A DNA stretch of 64,000 nt, taken from Athripsodes cinereus. Taxonomy: Eukaryota; Arthropoda; Insecta; Trichoptera; Leptoceridae. This document shows positions 1 through 9,405 of the stretch, one piece after another. A program made the position numbers and the translations under genes. Where the stretch lies: assembly GCA_947579605.1 (NCBI GenBank), contig OX388329.1, positions 29,924,693 through 29,988,692 on the forward strand, read 5' to 3'. Position 1 is the first letter of the stretch, and every line of letters begins with the position of its first letter. The notes beneath the pieces were generated by a model. It was not told the DNA's origin. It did no database searches and saw only the letters and a list, made by a program, of their open reading frames with translations.

Positions 1-1299
1 TCATAAATTCTTTAACAAGTATTATTAATTTACAAATTGAGTGTTTTGATACCGAAATCAGATAAATGCGCAATTTATTATGATTTTTTTATCCAACTGT
101 ATAGAAATATTCTTTACATTGGGTTCTATTAAATAACATTTTCCAAAAAAGTCGAATTCGATGAATAAAAATGCTATGTTAAAAATATTAGAAACATCAA
201 TGTATGCTTGAAAATCTGCCAATATTTAATGAGTTTTTGGTCTCCACTGACATTTTAGTACAAACGGGTTTTTCCCCATTTCGATTGCAAACCACTAAAT
301 TTAATCTTTTAGTTCATGAGATCACCGTGACTGGACCACGATATCACGTTACATACAAACACATTGAACTGCGCGCTGGCTGACGGGAACACCTGCGACA
401 GTAAAATTATGTACCTACCTAATTCTCTTTATATTTGTACTAAAGTGAAATTAGCAATATAGCCAGAATGTGATTACATACATACACAATGCCAGTGAGA
501 AACTTAATCCAGAAAATTTAGTAGGTACATGAAATTATATTAAAGCTAATTAAGTGATATAGTTAATGCAACCTACATATGTAGGTGTTAATACGTCGCA
601 GTGATATGATATCTAACCAAAGCGATTACTCCTGAAAATATACCTCCTCTGTAGCACCTACATACAATCTTATGATATGTATCTATGTATGTAGTTTAAA
701 TACTTTTGTATGATCGTGTTAGTGCGAACATTGCACATCATTCATTTACAGTAAATAAAGCACTTGCGTGTGACAAATAAATAATTTAAATGATCTTATT
801 GAAGTGTGAAGTATCTGAAAGGTGACATTCAGATTGTTATCATTTAGTATTATTTATGCTATGGTAGGTTGTGTTTAACCCAATTAGATTGTAAATTACT
901 TACAAAATCAGCTGATGTAAGTACCAATAGATACCATACACAGCAAAAAAGTAACAAATGTTGAGTATGATTCATAAAATAAAACCAAAGTTATTCAAAT
1001 ACGTTTGACCTTAAACTTCTTATTTTGACTCGACTGCGATCTTGGTGTCATCACAAAAAGTTTGTAATAACTCATAAATTTCTTCAAAAACCAGATCTTT
1101 TTTTTTATTTAACATTGCAACGCAACAGTCTCTAGACAAATTAAATCTTTGAGAAATTTATTTATCTCGGTATGTCATTTACTTCAGCGAATATTGCTTA
1201 TAAATTTTACTGAAGGTTTTGTTGAAAATTAATGTATTGATATCAAATATTTTACAATTTTAGAATTCAATGCTTTTTCATTTAGATATTTAAGCCATC
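1..1299. other. AT-rich spacer, nothing recognised
   Basis: No reading frame with a recognisable motif on either strand and no repeat that I can match elsewhere in the window. There is a perfect 16-bp palindrome (acctacatatgtaggt) near 570-585, probably chance in such AT-rich DNA. Words such as tacctacctaatt and gtaggtacat are of the kind common in lepidopteran intergenic DNA. Confidence 0.5.
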
Positions 1300-1445
1300 T
1301 TCTATACCATTACGGCATAACCTATAAGTGGGGTAACTAGAAGACCAGCCGCATGAAATAAGCATACAAGCCATTCTCTCCGTGCCAACAAAATATTGCG
1401 ACATTCAGGGTGGGTTGCAAATCTTATCGGTGAATTTAAGATGTT
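1300..1445 (-). repeat. Rep-A family dispersed repeat, copy 1
   Basis: Read on the minus strand this matches a family seen at least six more times here. Family landmarks are a ccaccc(a/t)(t/c)cctgaatgtc block, a gc(a)(c)gaagagg block, a catgcagctgatctgctggc block and an end like ccacttgtgggatatgccgtgatggtat. This copy keeps the last three in order but is diverged. No coding capacity. Family identity (SINE, MITE or LINE 3' UTR) is not established. Confidence 0.6.
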
Positions 1446-1895
1446 TATTTTTTCAAACATCAGCCTTTTATAGGACGCTCAGAATTTACGGAAAAGAGTG
1501 GAAAACCAATTTTTGCTAGGTGCTCCACGGTAATTTTTTTTTTTTAGTAAATAAAGTATACAATCTGTCTTCTGTTTTCTTTTGCAATTCGTTCACTTTA
1601 TATTAACCTATTAATAAGGAACGTCCCAGAGATGGTGTGAATTACATTATGTATGCAAAAACAAATACGTTCAAAGCAATTTGAAATAGTAATGAAACTC
1701 TTGAAGTAGGTATATTAAATATTTCATAGCACACTGAATATTAGCCAACCTTATTATCGTTTCACAAGATCTAACTTCTCATATTTGTCCCTTACGAAAA
1801 TGGAAAACATTTATTTAACAAAACCTTTTTTTTCGAGCTTGCAAGAGGAGATGTCTCTATTTTATACCAACGGTTATTTTGATTCTTTGGACACT
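1446..1895. other. AT-rich spacer, nothing recognised
   Basis: Contains homopolymer T runs and no supported feature. The nominal plus-strand reading frame that starts near 1785 is the antisense of the LINE that begins at 1896. Confidence 0.5.
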
Positions 1896-3062
1896 TTGAA
1901 GTTTTTATTTATTTTTAGTTTATATATATTTAGTTACAATCCATTGGATTGGTCTGCAACGAGTTTGGTTTTTCTTCTCCATTCCTCCCTATTCTCAGCC
2001 AGTCTTTTAAGCTCTACGTATGAGCCACAGTTCATGTCCCTCTTCAGTTGGTCCATATATGCGTCTCTTGGTCGGCCTCTGCCATTTGTTCCCTCGGTCT
2101 TACCCTCCGCGATGGCGATGAGTAGTCCTGGGTGCCTGATGTTGTGGCCAATCCAGTTAGCTCGTTGTTGGCTGATTCTCTTAAGGAGTTGCCTTTTTTC
2201 GCCTACCCTGGTTAAGACTTCTTCGTTTTCGACGTGCTCCGACCAATGGATCTTAAGCATGCGTCTGTAGCACCACATCTCAAAGGCCGCCAACCGTCCG
2301 CTTTCACTCTTGCTGATGGTCCATGTCTCACAACCATAAAGCAGAATGCTCCATACAAAGGCTTTAGTAAGGTTCTTCCTTACGCTTAAGTCGATATTTG
2401 GGGATTCCAATATCTTCGATTTTTTTGTTGAAGGCAATCCTTGCCTGGTTTATTCTGCTTACAATTTCTGCTTTGGAGCGTCCATCCTGGTTTATTCTGC
2501 TGCCCAGGTACACGAATTCACTTACTTGTTTGATGCTCACTCCATTTAATGCAATGTTCGCAGTCGCTTCCTCTCTTCCAACGACCATACATTTTGTTTT
2601 TTCTTTATTTATTTTCATGTTGTACTTTGACAACAGTATACTTTCCAATTTTCCTAAAGCTTCGTTCAGCTCCATCTCGGAGTCTGCGAGCAGTGCTATG
2701 TCGTCAGCATATCTTATCATGTCGACCTTTTTCCCATTTATTTTTACTCCTGTCCAGTTCTTCATTTCTTCTCTCAGTTCATCAATGGCTCGCTGTATAT
2801 AGCAGTTAAAGAGAGCTGGCGACATTGAGCATCCTTGTCTTACGCCTTGTTCGACCCTTGCTTCTGCACAGCTCTCTCCGCTTTTAATCACAGCCATTTC
2901 GTTCTTGTATAAGCTCCAGATTGCTCTTCTATCCTTATAACTCATTCCTATCTGGTTGAGGGTGTTAAAAAGTTGTTCCCATTCTACTTTATCGAATGCT
3001 TTTTCAAGGTCGATGAATGCTATATATGTGTTTTTATTAATTATTATTCTCTTTTCTAGAGT
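1896..3062 (-). pseudogene. 5'-truncated RTE-like LINE: reverse transcriptase and C-terminal region, frameshifted
   Basis: Remnant of a non-LTR retrotransposon polyprotein, which would copy its own RNA at a nicked target. Reading on the minus strand from about 3062, one frame carries RT motif A (AFIDLEKAFDK), then EQGVRQGCSMSP and the catalytic box MIRYADDIALL. Near 2400 the reading passes to another frame that continues with LLYGCETWT, FEMWCYRRMLKIHW and WIGH, and ends NREEW...ADQSNGL. The frame change marks at least one indel, so the copy is dead. The C-terminal block after the RT resembles that of RTE/BovB-type elements (family knowledge, not searched). The endonuclease end is missing. An AT-rich tail follows the stop at 1934. 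It is the longest LINE piece here; pieces of the same family lie at 38514, 54230 and 58380. Confidence 0.85.
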
Positions 3063-3539
3063 AAGTCTGAGTTTTTAAGTCTGATTTTTAGTAAGTCTGA
3101 TTTTTAGTTTATATTTCTAATATTCGTCAATAATGCTTTTCCATAAAGAATTTCAATTCTTAGAAGTAGCGGAATACGAAATCGTTTGGAAAATTTCTAA
3201 TTTGGGGTACATTTAACTTGAAATACTGAACAATATCCAAAATATTGTACCGAATACTAGATAAATCAAGGCAAAAGCTGCTCCAATCAATAATATCTAC
3301 TATTCAACTAATTTCTATTTAAATTCAGTGATCCAAATAGAATAACTTCAATTGGTTGTTCAGATTGGGAAGTGGAAGGGAAGTTGTTTAGTTGATTTGT
3401 TATATATTATGTTGAATTCCTTTGATGATAACGACACACTCACGCATTTGTATATTTAAATCCATACTTAAATTTATATCTTCGAATCGAATCATTAAAC
3501 ATTTATTTCTGGCGTTCTACTTTTGTTGCTCATACACGT
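3063..3539. other. Spacer with a short tandem repeat at its left end
   Basis: 3063-3110 holds three to four degenerate copies of a unit like aagtctgattttta, directly at the 5' truncation point of the LINE. The rest shows nothing I can identify. Confidence 0.4.
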
Positions 3540-3705
3540 GTATATTATGCCATATTTCTTTTTCTTTTCCTTCCTGGCATTGTCCCAACTTATTGGCTCT
3601 GAACACTACTGGGCTTGGATTTCCTGTCCTTAGACCATAATATATTCTTCTATTTCGTGTGTCATCTTCATCCAAGCCATATCTCTGCAGGATCTTGTGA
3701 TCCGT
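3540..3705 (-). pseudogene. RTE-like LINE C-terminal fragment (family with GLDEDD)
   Basis: On the minus strand a short frame reads ...LQRYGLDEDDTRNRR... followed by ...RTGNPSP and then a purine-rich stretch (ggaaggaaaagaaaaag). This is the layout of many RTE-type LINE 3' ends, where a conserved D-R-W block is followed by an A/G-rich tail. A related piece is at 36690-36845 (GLNEDDIENR). Only the last 50 or so codons remain. Confidence 0.5.
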
Positions 3706-3804
3706 TACGTTACAAAAATATATAATATATGAAGTTATATATTATATTAAATTCCTTATTGTACATTGGTTAAAAAATCAATCATTTTAAATTATCATAA
3801 AACT

Positions 3805-3915
3805 ATCAATCATATTTTGAACCACTCTAGATTAATCATTCCAATTGTTCACACTTACTGATAGTCAACCTATTTGAATAGGTATTGACTAGGTTGGTTC
3901 AAAATATGATTGACA
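3805..3915. repeat. Small inverted repeat (fold-back)
   Basis: tcaatcatattttgaacca (about 3807) is repeated inverted as tggttcaaaatatgattga (about 3895). Inside, tagtcaacctatt pairs with aataggtattgacta. The whole block can fold into a long hairpin, as expected of a fold-back MITE. No flanking duplication was identified. Confidence 0.5.
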
Positions 3916-3937
3916 TCTACACTTCTAGTAAGTTAAA

Positions 3938-3985
3938 TCCTGCAGGGTTATTCTTGACGCTTTCTTATTCGATACTAATACTTTT
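3938..3985 (+). repeat. Dispersed repeat shared with 19360-19400
   Basis: About 42 bases, beginning ctgcagg, then ttattcttgacgctttc and ttattcgatactaatac, reappear inverted at 19360-19400 with one visible mismatch. A related attggtattcttgaaat motif occurs twice more just downstream (about 4005 and 4108). Probably part of an unidentified transposon. Confidence 0.5.
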
Positions 3986-4159
3986 TCTGATACTTTTCTT
4001 AAATTGGTATTCTTGAAATTAAGTAGTGGCGCTATTTCGATGCGAATACTTTTGAAAGCTTTTCGTGACTAGAAATTCGTTAATGCGTCTTAATTTAGTA
4101 CTAAATTGGTATTCTTGAAATAAACTTAAGACCGCCAATAAGACGGATACTTATAAAAT

Positions 4160-4660
4160 GACGTTTAATAATAAGAAACCAAAAGTGTTGTCTTATTTGA
4201 AGAAAACTTCGTGGTAAATGATTAAAACATGTAAGTATTTTAGGAAAATAATGTATTTTGTATATTTTTAAATATTGAAATATAACTTATAAATTAATTG
4301 TTACATTATTTCTTCTTTTAGAGCAACTTAATATCAAGTTTTAAGCAAATATAATACGTTTTAATATGTAAGCATAGTTTTTCAAATTAAAATTTGTGTT
4401 TGTATTCAATATTTGACATATTTTTACGTGTTGATTTTGTTAAAGGGCTCACGCATTGACGCATATGATATGAAAAACGTTTTGAGAAGTGCAAACTAAC
4501 AGCGTCTAAATGCTTAAAGGAAGTTACGTTGGCCCTAAACCACGCTTACATTATAAAAAAAATATATATTAAATTTCCCAATCTTAAAGCAAAGAAAAGA
4601 TAGTGAATTATCATTAAAACAATATAGCTCATGATATAATATAATTTGCTCTACAATTCG
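4160..4660. other. AT-rich spacer, nothing recognised
   Basis: No motif-bearing frame and no match to other repeats in the window. Confidence 0.4.
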
Positions 4661-4885
4661 GCCATGGTTGCCAAAATTACATAATGCCTGTCGTCTAATA
4701 CAGCAAAATTGCCTCTTCCACCAGATATCCCTGTAGAAGATATGGCTTATGCATACTTCTTCTGAAGATACCCATACTGATGAACTAAGGAAAGATATGA
4801 ATCAGAGGGATAAATTTTGTTGCAGCATTACAGCGGACACATCAAAGACGAACTTCATAGATAGCAACAAACTTTTGCTCTACAT
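4660..4885 (+). pseudogene. Possible decayed PIF/Harbinger-like transposase C-terminus
   Basis: In one plus-strand frame about 4675-4695 reads KLHNACR, resembling the conserved LHN block near the end of Harbinger-type DDE transposases. After shifts in frame, LPLPPDIPVEDM and EDTHTDELRKDMNQRD follow within 130 bases. At least two frame changes are needed, so if the assignment is right this is a dead copy. Inferred from motif shape only; it could also be a decayed host exon. Confidence 0.3.
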
Positions 4886-5149
4886 AATATAATATACATA
4901 TTAGTAAATATTTTTCTTAACTCAATTACCATACTTTTGCCTTGTTCTTATAATATAATTATTTACTACTTAATTTGTTTCTTTTTTATACATACCCTTT
5001 TTTCTAGTCATGCCATGGAAGGAAATATTGTAAAAAATAAAACAAAATAATATTTTTGTATTAAAAGTTTATTGGTGACACTATGTTGCGAACAAAAATG
5101 CAATGGCAACACATTACAAACATTCATAAAGAAAAACATATTAGAATGA
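4886..5149. other. Spacer, nothing recognised
   Basis: AT-rich. No feature supported. Confidence 0.4.
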
Positions 5150-5450
5150 AATGGAAGTCTGAGAAGAGTGTGTGTGAAAACAGACTGATAGAGCGAAGAA
5201 TGAAAAGATAGAGAAGAATGTAAATTGAGGTGTTGTCAAAAGATAGAAAGTGAATAAGTTGAGATGTTTTGTCAAATTGAAAGAATGATGTAAAAATCTA
5301 CATGGCTAAAAGGAAGGTATCTAGGAAGTGTGGCTGTCCTCGGGTAACATGGTTGGATCACTGTCTGGATTCTGAAGGATGGTGACGTCAGAAATAGAAG
5401 GATATGTATGAGGAATTGTATGAATTTGATGGAAGCGAGAGAAGTAAGTA
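5150..5450 (+). pseudogene. RTE-like LINE C-terminal fragment (family with WLDH ... AREV)
   Basis: Plus-strand frames contain CGCPRVTWLDHC (5325-5365) followed by a decayed block that looks like CMRN.M...EARE (5410-5445). The same order, R-G-R-P-R..TWLD then ACMRNCMN.EEA, is seen at 20490, 23885, 43315, 55145 and 61330, so this is one LINE family with many dead 3' ends. The upstream part is too decayed to bound. Confidence 0.5.
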
Positions 5451-5454
5451 AACA

Positions 5455-5785
5455 CCTATTTCTTTAGCGATATATTCTCTTAGGGGATATGGTGTGGTAG
5501 GACAGATAGATGCTACTACTACTACTATACCATCACGGCATATCCCACAAGTGGGGTAGCCAGCAGATCAGCCGCATGTAAGGAACATGCAAACTGTCCT
5601 CTTCGTGCCAATATAAAATCAAGATATTCAGGATGGGTGGCAAACTTCATCGCTGAATCACAGATAGATGCAACACCATATAATGGGAAAGATAAATATA
5701 AAATCAAGACATTCAGGATGGGTGGCATACCTCATCGCTGAATCACAGATAGATGCAACACCATATAATGGGAAAGATAGGTATA
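5455..5785 (-). repeat. Rep-A copy 2 with an 85-bp tandem duplication
   Basis: A well-preserved copy on the minus strand: 5520-5660 contains the complement of gatatgccgtgatgg, ctaccccacttgtggga, gctgatctgctggct and cctgaatatcttgat. It is bounded on one side by a (cta)n run (5514-5526). From 5613 an 85-bp unit beginning ataaaatcaaga is repeated directly at 5698, including ggatgggtggca and agatagatgcaacacc, with few differences. Confidence 0.65.
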
Positions 5786-6147
5786 TTTAAAAAATATCTC
5801 AAAATAAATTAACATTTGGTTCATCCCACAGCAAGATTAATATAAGTAAACTACATAACGGTTTAATAATTCATTTCAGAATGGGCTGTGAGTGCCAAGT
5901 GGAATATTTTCATAAGCAGAGAAACAAATGTTTATTTATTTTGTTGTCAAATGTTGATATATTGATTGAATATAGTTTTATTGTAATTATTATTTCTAAA
6001 GATTTTGAAATATCTCCCAACGTTTGTCCGTTTCAGCCGTTGTTTAACCACCTCAAGGTGCTCTATTTCTTGTGTCATCCTCTCCTTTTCTGCCCCAGCT
6101 CGCGTCCACTCAGCCTCAATATACCTTTCTTCTAGATTTAAGATTCT

Positions 6148-6230
6148 TTAACACTCCATCACAAAAACATTTCCTGGACGTCTCCTTGGTGAAAATTGAG
6201 TGCATGTTGGTGGACGCTGACGTCGTGGAG
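6148..6230 (-). CDS. Candidate terminal exon of an unidentified gene
   Basis: On the minus strand a run of ten T's and CAG (6231-6240) forms a strong splice acceptor. Entered in the phase left by the upstream candidate exon (6725-6870), the frame reads a basic, proline-rich tail containing PRRQRPPTCTQF and RRRPGNVFVMEC, and stops at TAA (6148-6150). The reading frame, the acceptor and the matching phase are seen directly; that they make a real gene is inference. A different frame just downstream (about 6010-6130) reads a charged, coiled-coil-like peptide (EERYIEAEW, EKERMTQEIEHLEVV), so the true frame is uncertain. No family recognised. Confidence 0.35.
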
Positions 6231-6724
6231 CTGAAAAAAAAAATTAACATTATGTTACAAGTGTATCATCTTATATACTTGATTTCTGGATACGTGATAG
6301 AGAGTCTGAGGAGTGTAAATTTAGATTTCAAAGGTTAGAAGAGTATTATAGGACAGTCACTTCAATATATTGTATTGTATTAGAACCAACTTAACAAGAA
6401 TAACAGTGTCTTAATTACAATGAAACAACATCCAACAATTATAAAATCTTCCCTAATGGTGAATGTTTTTGACTTGAAATAAGTCAAACCAAACTGGACA
6501 GAGAGGATTGTAACTTGTAAGTCCAATGGATAGTCCATCTAAGATTCATATAGTGCGACATATACTTATGTTATAATGCTATGTATCTCTCATTGATGAA
6601 ATCTATAATAATTGTGTAAACAACTTCATATTGTATAAAAGTACATCTTCACTACAAGTTGTTGTGCAAATATAGTAAATTAGTAAAAGACAGTTTTAAT
6701 TTTTATGTAAAAAAAAACACTAAC
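6231..6724 (-). other. Candidate intron between the two minus-strand exons
   Basis: 494 bases bounded by GTTAGT (minus strand, 6724 downwards) and T-run-CAG (6231). AT-rich, with no repeat recognised. Supports the exon pair only as far as the splice signals do. Confidence 0.3.
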
Positions 6725-6870
6725 TGGAAAGTCTTGTTGCCTCGTCAGGTGGTTTACTGTTTCTTGTTGGACTTCCTGTGAATTCAATTATATCTTTTAT
6801 TTTAGGTTGGACCTCCCCTTCGATGTCACTAGCGCGTTCCATCGCATGTAGGACAATCTCGACATGTTTT
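6725..6870 (-). CDS. Candidate internal exon of an unidentified gene
   Basis: The minus strand shows tccgttttttAG as a possible acceptor (6871-6872), then an open frame with KHVEIVLHAMERASDIE, GEVQPKIKDIIEF and NSKPPDEATRLS, ending at a donor-like A|GTTAGT (6725/6724). Base composition is clearly richer in GC than the flanks, as expected for coding DNA. Joined to the next candidate exon the phase is kept. Gypsy-1 begins 32 bases upstream of the acceptor (6904), inside what would be the preceding intron and in the same orientation. I recognise no protein family; it may equally be part of an unidentified transposon. Confidence 0.4.
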
Positions 6871-6899
6871 CTAAAAAACGGAATAAATATATACTTAAT

Positions 6900-6903
6900 G
6901 CAC
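6900..6903. repeat. Target site duplication GCAC, left side of Gypsy-1
   Basis: GCAC directly before the LTR at 6904 is repeated directly after the other LTR at 18666-18669. A 4-bp duplication is usual for Ty3/Gypsy integration. Confidence 0.85.
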
Positions 6904-9382
6904 TGCTACATCTTTCGGACGAGCACCCAAATTGCTACGTGGAAGACGAGCATCCAAATTGCTACGTGTGTGGTTTCCATTAACCACGCTCTCACATAAC
7001 AAGTAAATTATGCTTCGTCCAACGGTCGAACACACAATTTATTACAAAAGCAAATTTAGAACAATGAACAAAGTTTCAAACTGAACTATAAGAAGCAAAA
7101 TACATATTCTGTAGAGTAATACTGTTATAAATATAGATCTATATGCTCGTTAAGTAGTCTAGAGGTATTAAGAAGTAAAAGGTCTATACTCGTGTTTATG
7201 TCTAGGGGTTTCTTACAAGTGTATAGGGCCCTTTTTTACTTGGCTCTGGGCGAGAGAGGCCTCTGTGTCATGCTTACCCTTAAGTCCACAAGCAGTCAGG
7301 TTACCAGGAACACCTTACTCCTTCAGTATACCATTTATAACTTATTGAATAGAATCTTCATATTATGTATCAAAGTAAATTTATAGACATATCCATGTAA
7401 ACAACAAAATTATATATATATCATGTGAAACTAAGATTATCAAAAGTACTTCATACCCTTCAAAGAAAGAGGCTGTTTCATTTCTATCAATGGAGCCTTT
7501 AATTTAGCTCTTGGCTGCCTTCATAGTGAGTTAATATGGTCTTCCTCCCAAGGGTTGGTCCAGGATTCGAACCTTTGTTACATAACTACTCCGAGTATAA
7601 ACTAGGTTATTGGAAGATTATATACAAGGAGGCGGAGAGATGTACTTTAGTATTATTAAGAGTATTGAATCTACTGGTGGGTATACAAAATGAATTTCAA
7701 TAGAAAGATATCGGATGGTAAGTGATTTACATTTATTGTGTAAACATATACATTACATAACAAGACGGTTACTTTCAAAGTAAATCTGTAGGGAATACTA
7801 TTCCATACAATACGCAAAATTATGAAAGTATTGCCATATTTGGATAGAGACAGTAAAACACACAATGGTAATTATTAAATACACCAACCTTGGTATTACA
7901 AATATAAATCAATACCAGGATTATCGTGTGGTCTATTAAATGTAATTGGAATCATTCACTCTTCATTCATACTCAAAATCTTATATTATTACACAAAGGA
8001 AATCAATATATAGATAGTTCAATGATAATATGAACTTAGTTATGAAAAAATCATCATTATATACCATATACAGGAGTAATATAGTCACTTACAGATAGAC
8101 GGCGAGCAGGAGTTGAATAACACAAAGACGAGTATGTTATAGATGACGTATTTTGCACACATAGACGGCAGAAGGCAGGATCGTGGAAGAGACATACTCT
8201 GATGCTTCTATGGCGGTCGCTGGTTATACTCAAAGACGTACAGGAATGTGGTGATGTCAGAATCAGATAGATCCTGTCCTCAGGACGAAGAGATCGCCAC
8301 TTCACAAGTGATAAGAGAAATAATTTACGTTTCAACACTATTCTCAGTGCCAAAGGAATAAGGCGTCACTATTTCCATAGTCTGTCCAAGCCTATACGGG
8401 TGGTCATTTAATCACTCTCATAACAAGGGTCGTAACCAGAAAAGTTAAGAGAGGATCATCTCGTTCTCACAAGAATGAATGTTCATTGATAAACTACTGA
8501 TGCGCAATATACAGACTCTCGCGTTGAAGATGTATTCGTTCCTTCGGAACCCATTCTTGTTTTAGTTAAATTTATATCACTGAGCAAGTATAAAGAATTG
8601 TTTAAGTGATTCTTTTATGAATCCTAACAATGAAAAGTTGTTCAGAAACAAGGGATTATCTTATTTCACACGGATATGAAAAATGGCGGCAACTGCAACA
8701 ACCACGCCCAAAAGCACACAAATGCTACATCACTCAAAAAAAACTCCAAATGTTATCTTAATATCACTTCGACAGCGTAATCAATATGACACAAAGGATA
8801 CTCAAGCCTGTTCACGATATTATTTGGTTTATTGATTACTATTGATTATTAATAAGAATGGTTTTATAGTACACTAATGTTGGCGGTAAATCCGGTCACG
8901 CGCATAACAATTGACACAGGTTGTTTTAAAGTACATTATTACACGGCACACAACAAGAATTATTTTATGAACGCAGGAGGACAACAAGATTGATCATTAC
9001 ACTGTTATGAAGATTGCCTCTAATTATCTAACAATACTATTAACTGGTCGTAATTACTACGGTGACTGTCCGCCGCGAGAACAGAGTGGGCACTGGGCCA
9101 CCCTATACGTGTGTACTCACCCATCGTAAAGGAGAAACTGTTTTGTCATAACGGACTTCGAAAAGACGTTACAAAAAAAAGAACATTCCATGGACATCAC
9201 GTGTTAGTGGTGATGAGTGCACCATTCGTATGCACGAGGATACCCGAGGATTACCGACAAGGTGTAGAAAAAATATAATAATATTATTATTTATTATTGA
9301 GTGACGACAAAGGACAACTACGAATTATTGGTATAGCAGTGGATATGAACGTATTACGCGTTGAATATTTTAATGCGTAGCA
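6904..9382 (-). repeat. Gypsy-1 3' LTR (left copy), 2,479 bp
   Basis: Begins TGCTAC and ends GTAGCA, a perfect 6-bp inverted terminal repeat. The first 80 bases hold three spaced copies of TGCTAC within a unit like acgagcaYccaaattgctac. On the sense strand AATAAA (7034-7039) near the LTR end could be the polyadenylation signal. Short frames inside it (for example 8057-8353 minus, 98 codons) occur identically in the other LTR and show no recognisable domain; I do not call them genes. Confidence 0.92.
7563..7573 (-). promoter_or_regulatory. tRNA-like B-box inside the Gypsy-1 LTR
   Basis: The minus strand reads GGTTCGAATCC, a perfect match to the pol III B-box. The same sequence is at 16846-16856 in the other LTR. 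No convincing A-box was found, so it may be a captured tRNA or SINE remnant with no function. Confidence 0.35.
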
Positions 9383-9405
9383 TTCTCCGTCTGCGCCCCC
9401 TTTTT
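9383..9405 (-). other. Gypsy-1 polypurine tract
   Basis: On the sense (minus) strand AAAAAGGGGGCG then CAGACGGAGAA ends exactly at the 3' LTR. A purine-rich run in this position primes plus-strand DNA synthesis in LTR retrotransposons. Confidence 0.75.

Noticed and set aside
8057..8353. 98-codon frame in the Gypsy-1 LTR (also at 17340-17636) and the 64-codon frames at 7192, 7671, 16475 and 16954
   Set aside because: Identical because the LTRs are identical. No domain, no coding-like pattern.
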